Assembly: GCA_902566925.1 (NCBI GenBank)
Contig: CACFKO010000006.1
Location: 6,214 to 70,213, forward strand
DNA: 64,000 nucleotides
Reading direction: 5' to 3'
Origin: an uncultured Pelagibacteraceae bacterium
GTDB lineage: Bacteria; Pseudomonadota; Alphaproteobacteria; Pelagibacterales; Pelagibacteraceae
A model generated the notes under the pieces. That model was given only the letters and a program-made list of their open reading frames with translations. It was not told the origin of the DNA and searched no databases. Below, piece by piece: positions 10,344 through 17,513 of this stretch. Each line of letters begins with the position of its first letter. Within the stretch, counting starts at the first letter, position 1. The translations under genes were made by a program, and so were the position numbers.

Positions 10344-10526
10344 AGTGATAATTTTTTATAATCTATAGGATCCAAATAAACATTAAAAAAACCTTAATAT
10401 TTATGTGATATTTTTACAACAGTTAAGAAAAAATATGTGAAAATCTCAATAATTTCATGAAAAATCGCTCTATTTTAGCTATTTTTCTCTCAGTTTATTT
10501 AAATAAACAAATATATGGAGATAAAC
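10344..10526. promoter_or_regulatory. Divergent promoter region between DUF3576 gene and porin
   Basis: This 183-base gap is one of the two longest in the window and must hold both promoters. I could not place either with confidence; TTTACA at 10413-10418 with TATGTG at 10434-10439 is a weak plus-strand candidate (spacer 15). The 16-base perfect palindrome GTTTATTTAAATAAAC at 10493-10508 lies just before the porin ribosome-binding site. Confidence 0.5.
10493..10508. repeat. 16-base perfect palindrome in the porin leader
   Basis: GTTTATTTAAATAAAC reads the same on both strands and ends 8 bases before the GGAG ribosome-binding site of the porin gene. It could be an operator for a dimeric regulator or a 5' RNA element protecting an abundant transcript. 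The sequence alone does not decide. Confidence 0.6.
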
Positions 10527-11534
10527 ATGAGAAAAATAACAAAAGTAGGACTATCAGCGTTAGCTGGATCTCTAGCATTTACATCTGTTCACGCAGGTGA
10601 TGTTAGCATTACAGGTAGCATGATTGCTTCTTACACAAAAAAAGGTGGTTACAATACAACTGGTAACCCTCTTGGTATGAACAAAGAATTAACTGTTACT
10701 GGTTCAGGAGAATTAGACAACGGTGTCGGCGTTGCATACAAACAAACAATAACAAACGCTATGGGTTATAACGACAGTGAATTAGTTTTCACTGGAGTTC
10801 CAATGATGGGAGACGCTACTCTAGCATTGACATCTGCTGGTGCACCAATTAGTGCGATCGACGATGTAACACCAATTGCTTTTGAAGAAGCAAGTGCTGC
10901 TGTTGGTTCACTTAAAGATGTGAACGGTGCAGACGGTACTTACGGTATCAGATATACGTTAGCTGATGTAGCGGGTTCTGGAATGACACTTGATGCATTC
11001 TATACTCCACTTGCTGGATCAGGCGACGCATCTGCTGAAAAAGGTGTTTCAGGAATAAGCGGTTCTGCTGAAGATGCATACGAAGTAGTTCTTAAAGGAT
11101 CAGTACCAGGTGTTGATGGTTTAGACATTGGTTTTGGTTATGCTACTACAAATCATCACAGCGATACTGATGCAACTGATGACGAAGATGTACAAGAAGC
11201 TACAGCTTATGTTAATTATGCTTTTGGAGCGCTTAAAGTTGGTGCTCAAAAAGGTGCAGTTAATACAGCTGGTACAGCGGAAACAAATTACGAAAACGAT
11301 TATGTCGGAATTTCGTACGCTGTAAGCGATAACCTTTCTATATCTTATAACGAAATCGATTCTAGAGAATCTAAAGAAAGTTCTAATGTTGAGCAAGACT
11401 TTGACTCAATATCTCTTTCTTACACTTCTGGTGGAATGACGATTGGTGTATTAGATGCTGATTGCGGTAATTGTTCGTATTCTTCTGGCAGAAATCAATC
11501 TGCAAGAGCTATACAGATGACAATTGCGTTTTAA
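10527..11534 (+). CDS. Outer-membrane porin
   Basis: The 335-residue protein has a Sec signal peptide (MRKITKVGLSALAGSLAFTSVHA, cleavage before GDV). The rest is a beta-rich, glycine- and aspartate-rich sequence with alternating strands and acidic turns, typical of general diffusion porins, ending in an aromatic residue (AIQMTIAF). I chose the ATG at 10527, not the in-frame ATG at 10515, because the latter overlaps the GGAG Shine-Dalgarno at 10517-10520. The gene has its own promoter region and a strong terminator, as expected for a highly expressed single-gene unit. Its codons are noticeably richer in GCT/GGT/ACA than its neighbours. Confidence 0.85.
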   Translation: MRKITKVGLSALAGSLAFTSVHAGDVSITGSMIASYTKKGGYNTTGNPLGMNKELTVTGSGELDNGVGVAYKQTITNAMGYNDSELVFTGVPMMGDATLALTSAGAPISAIDDVTPIAFEEASAAVGSLKDVNGADGTYGIRYTLADVAGSGMTLDAFYTPLAGSGDASAEKGVSGISGSAEDAYEVVLKGSVPGVDGLDIGFGYATTNHHSDTDATDDEDVQEATAYVNYAFGALKVGAQKGAVNTAGTAETNYENDYVGISYAVSDNLSISYNEIDSRESKESSNVEQDFDSISLSYTSGGMTIGVLDADCGNCSYSSGRNQSARAIQMTIAF

Positions 11535-11539
11535 TTAGT

Positions 11540-12118
11540 TTAGTATTTTTTAAAAAAAGCCGGTACATATGTGCCGGCTTTTTTTTTGTCTGATATCATA
11601 GCTATTCCGGATACATTTAAATCTTTTACGTGTGAAAAATTTTTTTGTTTAATTCCACCTAAAGCTATAAAGTTAGCCGAAAATCTCCTTGAAACTAAAT
11701 TAAATTTTACTTTACCATAAAAACTTTTTTTATACTTATATTTTGTTTGAAAAATTCTAGATAAAAAAATTTGATTACATCCTTGATGTATTTTTTCATT
11801 AATTTCTTGAGCATTATGTGCACTTCCTATTATTTCTATTTTACGATTAATATATTTTAAATGCTGAAATTGTTTTTTATTATATGAGGATATATAAAAC
11901 TTATTGGTATTTAAAAGGAACAAAATTTTTACACTATTTGCTATATATAAGTTAATTTTTCTTTGTGAGCATCTGTCTTTAAATTTCTTTAAATCTTTTA
12001 GCTTTAATTTTTCAGGATTTCTTAGTATCAAAATAGCACCTGTCTTTTTTACATAATCTAGGTTAATCTCGTCTAGTTTATTGATTAAGAAATATAGATA
12101 CTTTTTCTTTTTTATCAT
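11540..12118 (-). CDS. Thiamine-phosphate synthase / TenI-like protein, degenerate
   Basis: The 192-residue protein resembles the ThiE/TenI TIM-barrel family: IIGSAHNAQEI corresponds to the family's IGVSxH segment, FLSRIFQTK to GPIFxTxTK, and NFIALGGI to the phosphate-binding AIGGI. The GVHLGQ segment expected in working ThiE enzymes is not recognisable (KFYISSY instead), so activity is doubtful. I chose the ATG at 12118, which gives MIKKKKYLYFLI. Its last residues (AGTYVPAF) are encoded by the porin terminator hairpin. The start codon overlaps that of the divergent YggS gene by 2 bases. Confidence 0.65.
   Translation of the reverse strand: MIKKKKYLYFLINKLDEINLDYVKKTGAILILRNPEKLKLKDLKKFKDRCSQRKINLYIANSVKILFLLNTNKFYISSYNKKQFQHLKYINRKIEIIGSAHNAQEINEKIHQGCNQIFLSRIFQTKYKYKKSFYGKVKFNLVSRRFSANFIALGGIKQKNFSHVKDLNVSGIAMISDKKKAGTYVPAFFKKY
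11558..11587 (+). terminator. Intrinsic terminator of the porin gene
   Basis: A hairpin at 11558-11579 with a stem of about 10 base pairs (AGCCGGTACA pairing with TGTGCCGGCT, one G-U pair, 2-base loop) is followed by a run of nine T from 11579. A run of seven A precedes it. The hairpin lies inside the 3' coding end of the opposite-strand gene at 11540-12118. Confidence 0.93.
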
Positions 12119-12785
12119 GACAGATGAAATTATAAATAAATTAACTTCAATACAAGAAAATATAAAAAAAATAAAAACTGAGAATTTTAATACAACAAAA
12201 ATTATTTGTGTCTCCAAAACGTTTTCTATAGATCGTCTAAAACCCCTTATAGATCATGGACATATTCACTTTGGGGAAAATAAAGTCCAAGAGGCAGAAG
12301 AAAAATGGAATAGTGTAAAAAAAGAAAATTCAAATTTAAAACTTCATATGATAGGAAAGTTGCAGTCTAATAAGGCAAAAAAAGCAGTACAACTTTTTGA
12401 TTTTATCCATTCTCTGGATAGTATGAAACTAGCTGAAGCCTTAAGGAAGAGAGAGATAGAGCTTAATAAGAAATTATCTTATTTTATTCAAATAAATATT
12501 GGAGATGAGTCTCAAAAATCTGGAATTTCACCGAACAACGCACAGGATTTTTTAAAATTTTGCACCAAAGAAATTAATTTAAATGTAATTGGCTTAATGG
12601 TTATACCCCCCAATGATAACAATCCAAGCAAGTATTTCGAAAAAATTTCAAAATTGAATTTCAATCTTGGTCTAGCAGATTTAAGTATGGGGATGTCATC
12701 AGACTATAAAGAAGCTATTAAGTTTAATTCAACTTTTTTAAGGATAGGTTCTGCTATACTGGGGGAAAGAAATATTAATAAATAA
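12117..12785 (+). CDS. YggS-family pyridoxal 5'-phosphate homeostasis protein
   Basis: This 222-residue single-domain PLP-binding protein matches the YggS/PROSC family, which buffers PLP and affects amino-acid metabolism. It shows the PLP-lysine region IICVSKTFS near residue 35, the HFGENKVQEAEEKW motif, HMIGKLQSNKAKKAV, and the C-terminal LSMGMSSDYKEAI. The start at 12117 (MTDEIINKL) fits the family. A longer in-frame start at 12081 would add an implausible aromatic run and overlap the divergent gene further. There is no visible Shine-Dalgarno. Its 3' end overlaps the convergent L,D-transpeptidase gene by 11 bases. Confidence 0.9.
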   Translation: MTDEIINKLTSIQENIKKIKTENFNTTKIICVSKTFSIDRLKPLIDHGHIHFGENKVQEAEEKWNSVKKENSNLKLHMIGKLQSNKAKKAVQLFDFIHSLDSMKLAEALRKREIELNKKLSYFIQINIGDESQKSGISPNNAQDFLKFCTKEINLNVIGLMVIPPNDNNPSKYFEKISKLNFNLGLADLSMGMSSDYKEAIKFNSTFLRIGSAILGERNINK

Positions 12786-13266
12786 ATAATTTAGTTTTTT
12801 TTGTAATAAGCGGTAAAATTTCAATAAAATCTTTTTTCTTAATAGCAATACATCCTTTGGTTGGCTTAAATTTTTTTTCTGCAATATGAAGAAATATAGC
12901 ACTTCCTCTATTTTTTATTACAGGTTTTCTATTAAAATTTATCACCAAAATTAAATCGTAATTTCTTTTCTTTAGAAATAATTTTTCAGCTCTTTTTTTA
13001 AATGGAAATTTAACTAAACAATTATAATTAGGTGATTCAGAATCATCACACCATCCCATATTCTTGGTAATTTTGATTTTTTTAAGCTTTGGATAAATTT
13101 TTTTTATTCTATCTTCTCTGAAGAGCAAAAACTCAAATTTGAACGTCCCCTTGGGAGTTTTTAAATCTCCCTCCTTTTTTTTATATGATAAACCCTTTTT
13201 ACCTATTGAGCATTTTATCTTATAGTTATAAAAGTAAAGAAATTTGTTTTTTAAACTTATATGCAT
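12775..13266 (-). CDS. L,D-transpeptidase (YkuD-like) family protein
   Basis: The 163-residue protein has the L,D-transpeptidase signature: the substrate-side LKTPKGTF, then FLHIAEKKFKPTKGCIAIK, which holds the HxnGC catalytic cysteine (about residue 145). These enzymes form 3-3 cross-links in peptidoglycan or attach proteins to it. There is no signal peptide and no extra domain, as in the short alphaproteobacterial forms, so export is unexplained. The start MHISLKNKFLYF fits the family N-terminus. The first two codons (ATGCAT) are shared with the divergent gene at 13261. Confidence 0.85.
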   Translation of the reverse strand: MHISLKNKFLYFYNYKIKCSIGKKGLSYKKKEGDLKTPKGTFKFEFLLFREDRIKKIYPKLKKIKITKNMGWCDDSESPNYNCLVKFPFKKRAEKLFLKKRNYDLILVINFNRKPVIKNRGSAIFLHIAEKKFKPTKGCIAIKKKDFIEILPLITKKTKLFIY

Positions 13267-13884
13267 ATTAATTCTTATAATGTTAAAGTTGGATGTATTT
13301 CCAGCAAAAATTTTATCAAGTCTCTTGAAGAAGTAAAATCCTTTTTTGGATTTAAATTAGTTCCAATAGAAGAAAGTTCAATAAATAATAGTTTTAGTGC
13401 TGTAATTATCGAAACAAAAGTAGAAAATAAAAATTTATCAAAAAAGATAAAAATTCCTAAAATTTTTATTCAGGAAAAACATCAAAAAAACACTTCAAAA
13501 AGCCCTTTTGAACTAATTCTTAAACTACCAATAAATATTATTCAATTTAATCAATCAGTCATTGATTTGTGCAAGAAATATGAATTTAGTAAAAATTCTT
13601 TAATAACTATAGGAGAGTACGTTTTAGATAAAAATGAAAGGGTTTTAAAAAAAGGGGATATAGTATTAAAAATCACAGAAAAAGAAACTCATTTCATCAG
13701 TATGCTAAATTTTTATAAAAAATCTTTGAGTAAAAATTATATTCTTAATAAGATTTGGGCCTACTCATCTGACACGGATACACATACAGTTGAAACCCAC
13801 ATATATAGACTTAGACAAAAAATTCAAGACAGTTTTGGTGATACTGATTTCATCAAAAATACTAAAGACGGATATTCTCTTTGA
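13261..13884 (+). CDS. Winged-helix DNA-binding protein with a degenerate receiver-like N-terminus
   Basis: The C-terminal ~90 residues (from about 120) form an OmpR/PhoB-type winged helix: LKKGDIVLKITEKETHF, LNKIWAYSSDTDTHTVETHI and YRLRQKIQDSF, ending TKDGYSL. The N-terminal ~110 residues are about the size of a receiver domain, but I see no phospho-acceptor aspartate in a plausible DxxL/M setting and no conserved T/K pair. It would be a phosphorylation-independent regulator. No sensor kinase is adjacent. It overlaps the arfA-like gene by 4 bases (TTGA), suggesting co-translation. Confidence 0.75.
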   Translation: MHINSYNVKVGCISSKNFIKSLEEVKSFFGFKLVPIEESSINNSFSAVIIETKVENKNLSKKIKIPKIFIQEKHQKNTSKSPFELILKLPINIIQFNQSVIDLCKKYEFSKNSLITIGEYVLDKNERVLKKGDIVLKITEKETHFISMLNFYKKSLSKNYILNKIWAYSSDTDTHTVETHIYRLRQKIQDSFGDTDFIKNTKDGYSL

Positions 13885-13997
13885 AAAAAAGAAATATAAT
13901 TGCCAAAGATTTATTTTCAAAAAAATATCGAAAAAGAATTATTAAACCAAAGAAAGGCAAAGGAAGTTATAGCAGAAAAAAACTTAAGAAAGTCTAG
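13881..13997 (+). CDS. arfA: ArfA-like alternative ribosome-rescue factor (38 residues)
   Basis: A 38-residue basic protein starts at a TTG overlapping the previous stop (TTGA). It contains KKGKGSYSRK, the hallmark of ArfA. The preceding DLFSKKYRKRIIKP aligns with the DPLFRQRVEKN region of E. coli ArfA. ArfA enters the empty A site of ribosomes stalled on mRNAs without a stop codon and recruits RF2. This version lacks the N-terminal leader of the E. coli protein and ends right after the basic motif, so it resembles the truncated active form. It overlaps the convergent PfkB gene by 14 bases. Confidence 0.78.
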   Translation: MKKRNIIAKDLFSKKYRKRIIKPKKGKGSYSRKKLKKV

Positions 13998-14913
13998 CCC
14001 CAATTCTTTGGATAATTTGTGAGGACATATCGGTTCCTTTTTGTAGGCTCTCTTTTAGAGTAAAATTATTTATATAACCATGTAAAAAACCTGCAGCAAA
14101 AAGATCGCCAGCTCCAGTTAAATCCACAATTTTTAAATTTTTTTGAACACCACATTCAAATACACCATCTTTATTTATTGCAACACTACCCTTTTCGCCT
14201 CGAGTTATAATTATTAGCTTTTCTAAATTTTTTCCAAAAGAAATAACTTCATCAAAGTTTTTAGCATTTATTAGAGATAAAATTTCTTGTTCATTTGCAA
14301 ATGTAATATCTAGTTTATTTTTTACTAAATTTAAAAAATGTGGTTTGTGTCTATCAACGCAAAACTTATCAGATAAAGACATGGCAACTTTATTTGAGTT
14401 ATTTATAGCTTTCTCAAAAGCTTTTTGGGGGTTACCCTCATCCCAAAGATAACCTTCTAAAAAAACTATTTCGCTATTTTTAATAGCATTAATATTAACA
14501 TCGTCCCCATTAATTTTGCCTGCAATACCTAAAAAAGTACACATCGTTCTTTCTGAGTCAGGAGTTATCAAAATCAAGCAAGTTCCAGTAGACAAGTTTT
14601 CTTTTTTTTTAGAATAAAAGTATTTAACTTTCTCTTTTTTGAGATCTTCTTCATATTTATCTCCCAAGTTATCTTTGTTAATCTTACCTATGAAACCAAC
14701 ATCATTACCTAGCTGTGCTAAACCTACTATGGAATTTGCAACAGATCCTCCAGCAACAGTTTCTTCAATTTTTAAATTAGATAATAATTTTTTAAATTCA
14801 ATCTCATCGACTAGTTTCATTGTACTCTTAGTAAGTTTATTTTGATCTAAGAAATTATCATCAACTTTACAAATTACATCTACTATTGCATTCCCTATTC
14901 CTAAAATTTTCAT
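13984..14913 (-). CDS. PfkB-family carbohydrate/nucleoside kinase (adenosine kinase-like)
   Basis: The 309-residue protein is a ribokinase-fold kinase. The N-terminal signature is VAGGSVANSIVGLAQLG with GFIGKINKDNLGD. The C-terminal signature DLTGAGDLFAAGFLHGY includes the catalytic aspartate and anion hole. The opening MKILGIGNAIVDVI resembles adenosine-kinase-like members of the family in alphaproteobacteria; the substrate cannot be fixed from sequence. I chose the ATG at 14913, one base after the nth stop. A longer upstream frame exists but would run through the nth gene. Confidence 0.85.
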   Translation of the reverse strand: MKILGIGNAIVDVICKVDDNFLDQNKLTKSTMKLVDEIEFKKLLSNLKIEETVAGGSVANSIVGLAQLGNDVGFIGKINKDNLGDKYEEDLKKEKVKYFYSKKKENLSTGTCLILITPDSERTMCTFLGIAGKINGDDVNINAIKNSEIVFLEGYLWDEGNPQKAFEKAINNSNKVAMSLSDKFCVDRHKPHFLNLVKNKLDITFANEQEILSLINAKNFDEVISFGKNLEKLIIITRGEKGSVAINKDGVFECGVQKNLKIVDLTGAGDLFAAGFLHGYINNFTLKESLQKGTDMSSQIIQRIGARLS

Positions 14914-14914
14914 A

Positions 14915-15568
14915 TTAAGCTTTCTTTGTTTTAATTGGCGTTTTACGATTAGGATAACAACTGGTACAGATTTTACAAGTAAGGCCATAACATTCTCTTG
15001 CTTTACAATATTCTCTTCCATAATAAATTATTTGAAGATGAAGTTTATTCCAAGATTTTTTAGGAAATAATCTTTTTAAATCCTTTTCGGTTTGAATAAC
15101 ATTTTTACCATTAGTTAATCCCCACCTTTGTGCTAAGCGATGAATATGTGTATCCACAGGAAAAGCTGGATATCCGAAACCTTGAGACATGACTACACTC
15201 GCTGTTTTGTGACCTACACCTTGCAAATTTTCGAGATCCTTAAAATTTTTTGGAACCTTACCATCATGTTTTTTTACCAATTGTTTTGATAGCAAGTATA
15301 CACTTTTAGCTTTGTTTCTAAAAAAACCCAAACTTTTTATTAACTTTTCAATTTTTTTTCTTCCCAACTTTACAAAATGTTCTGGTTTATAATATTTTGG
15401 GTATATATTTTTTGTAGCCTTATTTACGTTAACATCTGTGGTTTGTGCAGACAAAGCTACTGACACTAACAAGGTAAATATATTTTTGTGTTTAAGTGGA
15501 ACAGTAGTCTTGGGGTAAATTTTATTAAGAATTTTTAATATCTTTATTGCTCTTCTATTTGGACTCAT
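14915..15568 (-). CDS. nth: Endonuclease III (DNA glycosylase/AP lyase)
   Basis: Nth removes oxidised pyrimidines and cleaves abasic sites. The 217-residue protein has the helix-hairpin-helix LQGVGHKTASVV with the catalytic lysine, and the catalytic aspartate in FPVDTHIHR. Four cysteines for a 4Fe-4S cluster are present, but the spacing (C-x9-C-x2-C-x2-C, with an extra cysteine inside, YCKARECYGLTCKICTSC) differs from the E. coli pattern C-x6-C-x2-C-x5-C. It sits between dapB and the PfkB gene, same strand, with 10 and 1 base gaps. Confidence 0.93.
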   Translation of the reverse strand: MSPNRRAIKILKILNKIYPKTTVPLKHKNIFTLLVSVALSAQTTDVNVNKATKNIYPKYYKPEHFVKLGRKKIEKLIKSLGFFRNKAKSVYLLSKQLVKKHDGKVPKNFKDLENLQGVGHKTASVVMSQGFGYPAFPVDTHIHRLAQRWGLTNGKNVIQTEKDLKRLFPKKSWNKLHLQIIYYGREYCKARECYGLTCKICTSCYPNRKTPIKTKKA

Positions 15569-15578
15569 TGTTTTAAAT

Positions 15579-16355
15579 TTATTTGAAATTTAAAACATTT
15601 CTCATTGAGTATAAACCTGGTTTTTTGTTTATTAACCATTTTGCTGCAGTTAACGCACCTTCTGAGTATAAAGCTCTATCAAAGGATGCGTGATTTAAAG
15701 TCACTATTTCTTTTCCGCTTGAGAATTTTACCTCATGCTCTCCAATAACTTTACCTTTTCTAAGCGAATTAAAATTAATCTTTTTCCCATAGGGAAAAAA
15801 TCTTTTGTTAAAATATCTTTTTCCCATAATTCTACTCAAATCTTTATTTCTTCCTGAAGCTATACCCTTTCCAAGCATCAAAGCTGTACCCGAAGGATGA
15901 TCTTTTTTATGTTTATGATGTACCTCAAAAATCTTACTTAAAAATGTTTCTCCAAGAGACCTTGATGCAATCTCAGTTAAATAAACAAGTAAATTTACAC
16001 CTAAGCTCATATTGCCTGCTTTAAGTATGGGTATTTTTCTAGAATATTTTTTTATCAATTTTTCCTGTTCTTTTGAAAAACCAGTGGTTCCGATTACAAC
16101 TCTTTTTTTTAATTTTGATGCAATTTTAAGTACTTCTAGAGTGCATTTTGGAACTGTAAAATCAATAATTACATTTACATTTTTAAATGCATTTTTCGAA
16201 TTTGATTGGGTTTTTAGACCAGATACTTTTTTATTAACTAATTTGGTTTCTGTAACAGAAATAAGTTTAAAGTTTTTTGATGCTTTAGTAGATTTAATGA
16301 GCTGTTGACCCATTCTTCCAAGGCATCCGGTAATAGCTAAATTAATTTTTTTCAT
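15579..16355 (-). CDS. dapB: 4-hydroxy-tetrahydrodipicolinate reductase
   Basis: DapB reduces tetrahydrodipicolinate precursor with NAD(P)H in the lysine and meso-diaminopimelate pathway. The 258-residue protein has the Rossmann motif ITGCLGRMGQ at its N-terminus and VVIGTTGF. The substrate/catalytic region HHKHKKDHPSGTALMLG matches the conserved HHxxKxDxPSGTA signature. Length is near normal. It begins immediately after dnaJ ends (adjacent bases), so it is probably read from the dnaK-dnaJ transcript. Confidence 0.97.
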   Translation of the reverse strand: MKKINLAITGCLGRMGQQLIKSTKASKNFKLISVTETKLVNKKVSGLKTQSNSKNAFKNVNVIIDFTVPKCTLEVLKIASKLKKRVVIGTTGFSKEQEKLIKKYSRKIPILKAGNMSLGVNLLVYLTEIASRSLGETFLSKIFEVHHKHKKDHPSGTALMLGKGIASGRNKDLSRIMGKRYFNKRFFPYGKKINFNSLRKGKVIGEHEVKFSSGKEIVTLNHASFDRALYSEGALTAAKWLINKKPGLYSMRNVLNFK

Positions 16356-17486
16356 TCAATTTTTCCAAAACTTTTTAGCTTTTTCAAAGAAAGTTTTAAT
16401 TAATGGATTTGACTTAGTGTCTTCCAAAGTCTTAAATTCTTCAAGCAATTCTTTTTGTTTTTTTGTTAAGGATGTTGGTACTTCAGTTATAATTCTGATA
16501 TATAAATCTCCAGACAAACTTCTTTTTAAGATCGGCATACCTTTTCCCCTAAGTCTTAACTGTTTTCCGCTTTGGGTTCCAGATGGAATTTTGATTTTTG
16601 TTTTGCCACCATCAATCGAAGGTACCTCTACTGTCGTTCCCAAAGCAGCGTCTGTAATAGAAATCGGCAACTCATAATAAAGATTTTCTTCTGATCTTTT
16701 AAAGATACTATGAGGTTCAACTGATACAAATAAATACAAATCTCCATTAGCCCCACCTTTGCTCCCAGCTTCACCTTTTCCTGAAAGTCTTATTCTCGTT
16801 CCATCATCCACCCCTTTTGGGATTTTGACTGAAACCGATTCATCTGATTGTGTTTTTCCAATCCCACTACATTTGTTGCATGGGCTAGTAATTTTTTCTC
16901 CTTCACCACCACACTGAGGACAAGTTTGTTGTATTGTAAAGAATCCCTGACTAGATCTAACTCTTCCTTGACCACCACAATAACTGCACGTAGAGGGTTT
17001 TGTACCCGGCTTAGCTCCATTACCAGAACATGTTTTACATTTTTTATAGGTTGTATAATTTATTTTTTTTTCTGTTCCAGTAAATGCATCATTAAGATCT
17101 ATTGAAACATCGTATCTTAGATCGCTTCCTCTATTATTTGACCTACCTCTTCTTGATCCACCAGAAGTTCCAAAACCGAAATCTCCAAATACATCTTCAA
17201 AAATATCAGAGAAAGATGAAGAAAAATCAAAATTACCAAAACCTCCTTGTCCACCAGCGCCTTGAAAAGCAGCATGGCCAAACTGATCATAATTTGCTTT
17301 TCTTTTATCATCAGAAAGTACATGATAGGCCTCACTTGCCTCTTTAAACTTTTCTTCAGCACCTTTATTGCCTTTATTTTTATCTGGATGATGTTTAAGT
17401 GCTAATTTTCTGTAGGCTTTCTTGATTTCGTCTTTGTTGGCTGATTTATTTACACCTAAGACTTCATAATAATCTCTTTTTGCCAT
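16356..17486 (-). CDS. dnaJ: Chaperone protein DnaJ
   Basis: DnaJ delivers unfolded proteins to DnaK and stimulates its ATPase. The 376-residue type I protein has the J domain with HPD ([10 protein letters not shown]). A Gly/Phe-rich linker (about residues 72-120) follows. Four zinc-binding CxxCxGxG repeats follow: [24 protein letters not shown] and CNKCSGIG. Two C-terminal substrate-binding domains complete it. It lies 27 bases downstream of dnaK on the same strand. Confidence 0.98.
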   Translation of the reverse strand: MAKRDYYEVLGVNKSANKDEIKKAYRKLALKHHPDKNKGNKGAEEKFKEASEAYHVLSDDKRKANYDQFGHAAFQGAGGQGGFGNFDFSSSFSDIFEDVFGDFGFGTSGGSRRGRSNNRGSDLRYDVSIDLNDAFTGTEKKINYTTYKKCKTCSGNGAKPGTKPSTCSYCGGQGRVRSSQGFFTIQQTCPQCGGEGEKITSPCNKCSGIGKTQSDESVSVKIPKGVDDGTRIRLSGKGEAGSKGGANGDLYLFVSVEPHSIFKRSEENLYYELPISITDAALGTTVEVPSIDGGKTKIKIPSGTQSGKQLRLRGKGMPILKRSLSGDLYIRIITEVPTSLTKKQKELLEEFKTLEDTKSNPLIKTFFEKAKKFWKN

Positions 17487-17513
17487 GAGAAGCTTTGCTC
17501 CTATTAATTAGTC

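Noticed and set aside
10515..10526. Upstream in-frame ATG for the porin
   Set aside because: The ATG overlaps the GGAG ribosome-binding site and would add MEIN before a normal signal peptide; 10527 fits better.
11121..11396. 91-residue open frame opposite the porin
   Set aside because: It is antisense to a well-supported porin, low in complexity and has no family resemblance.
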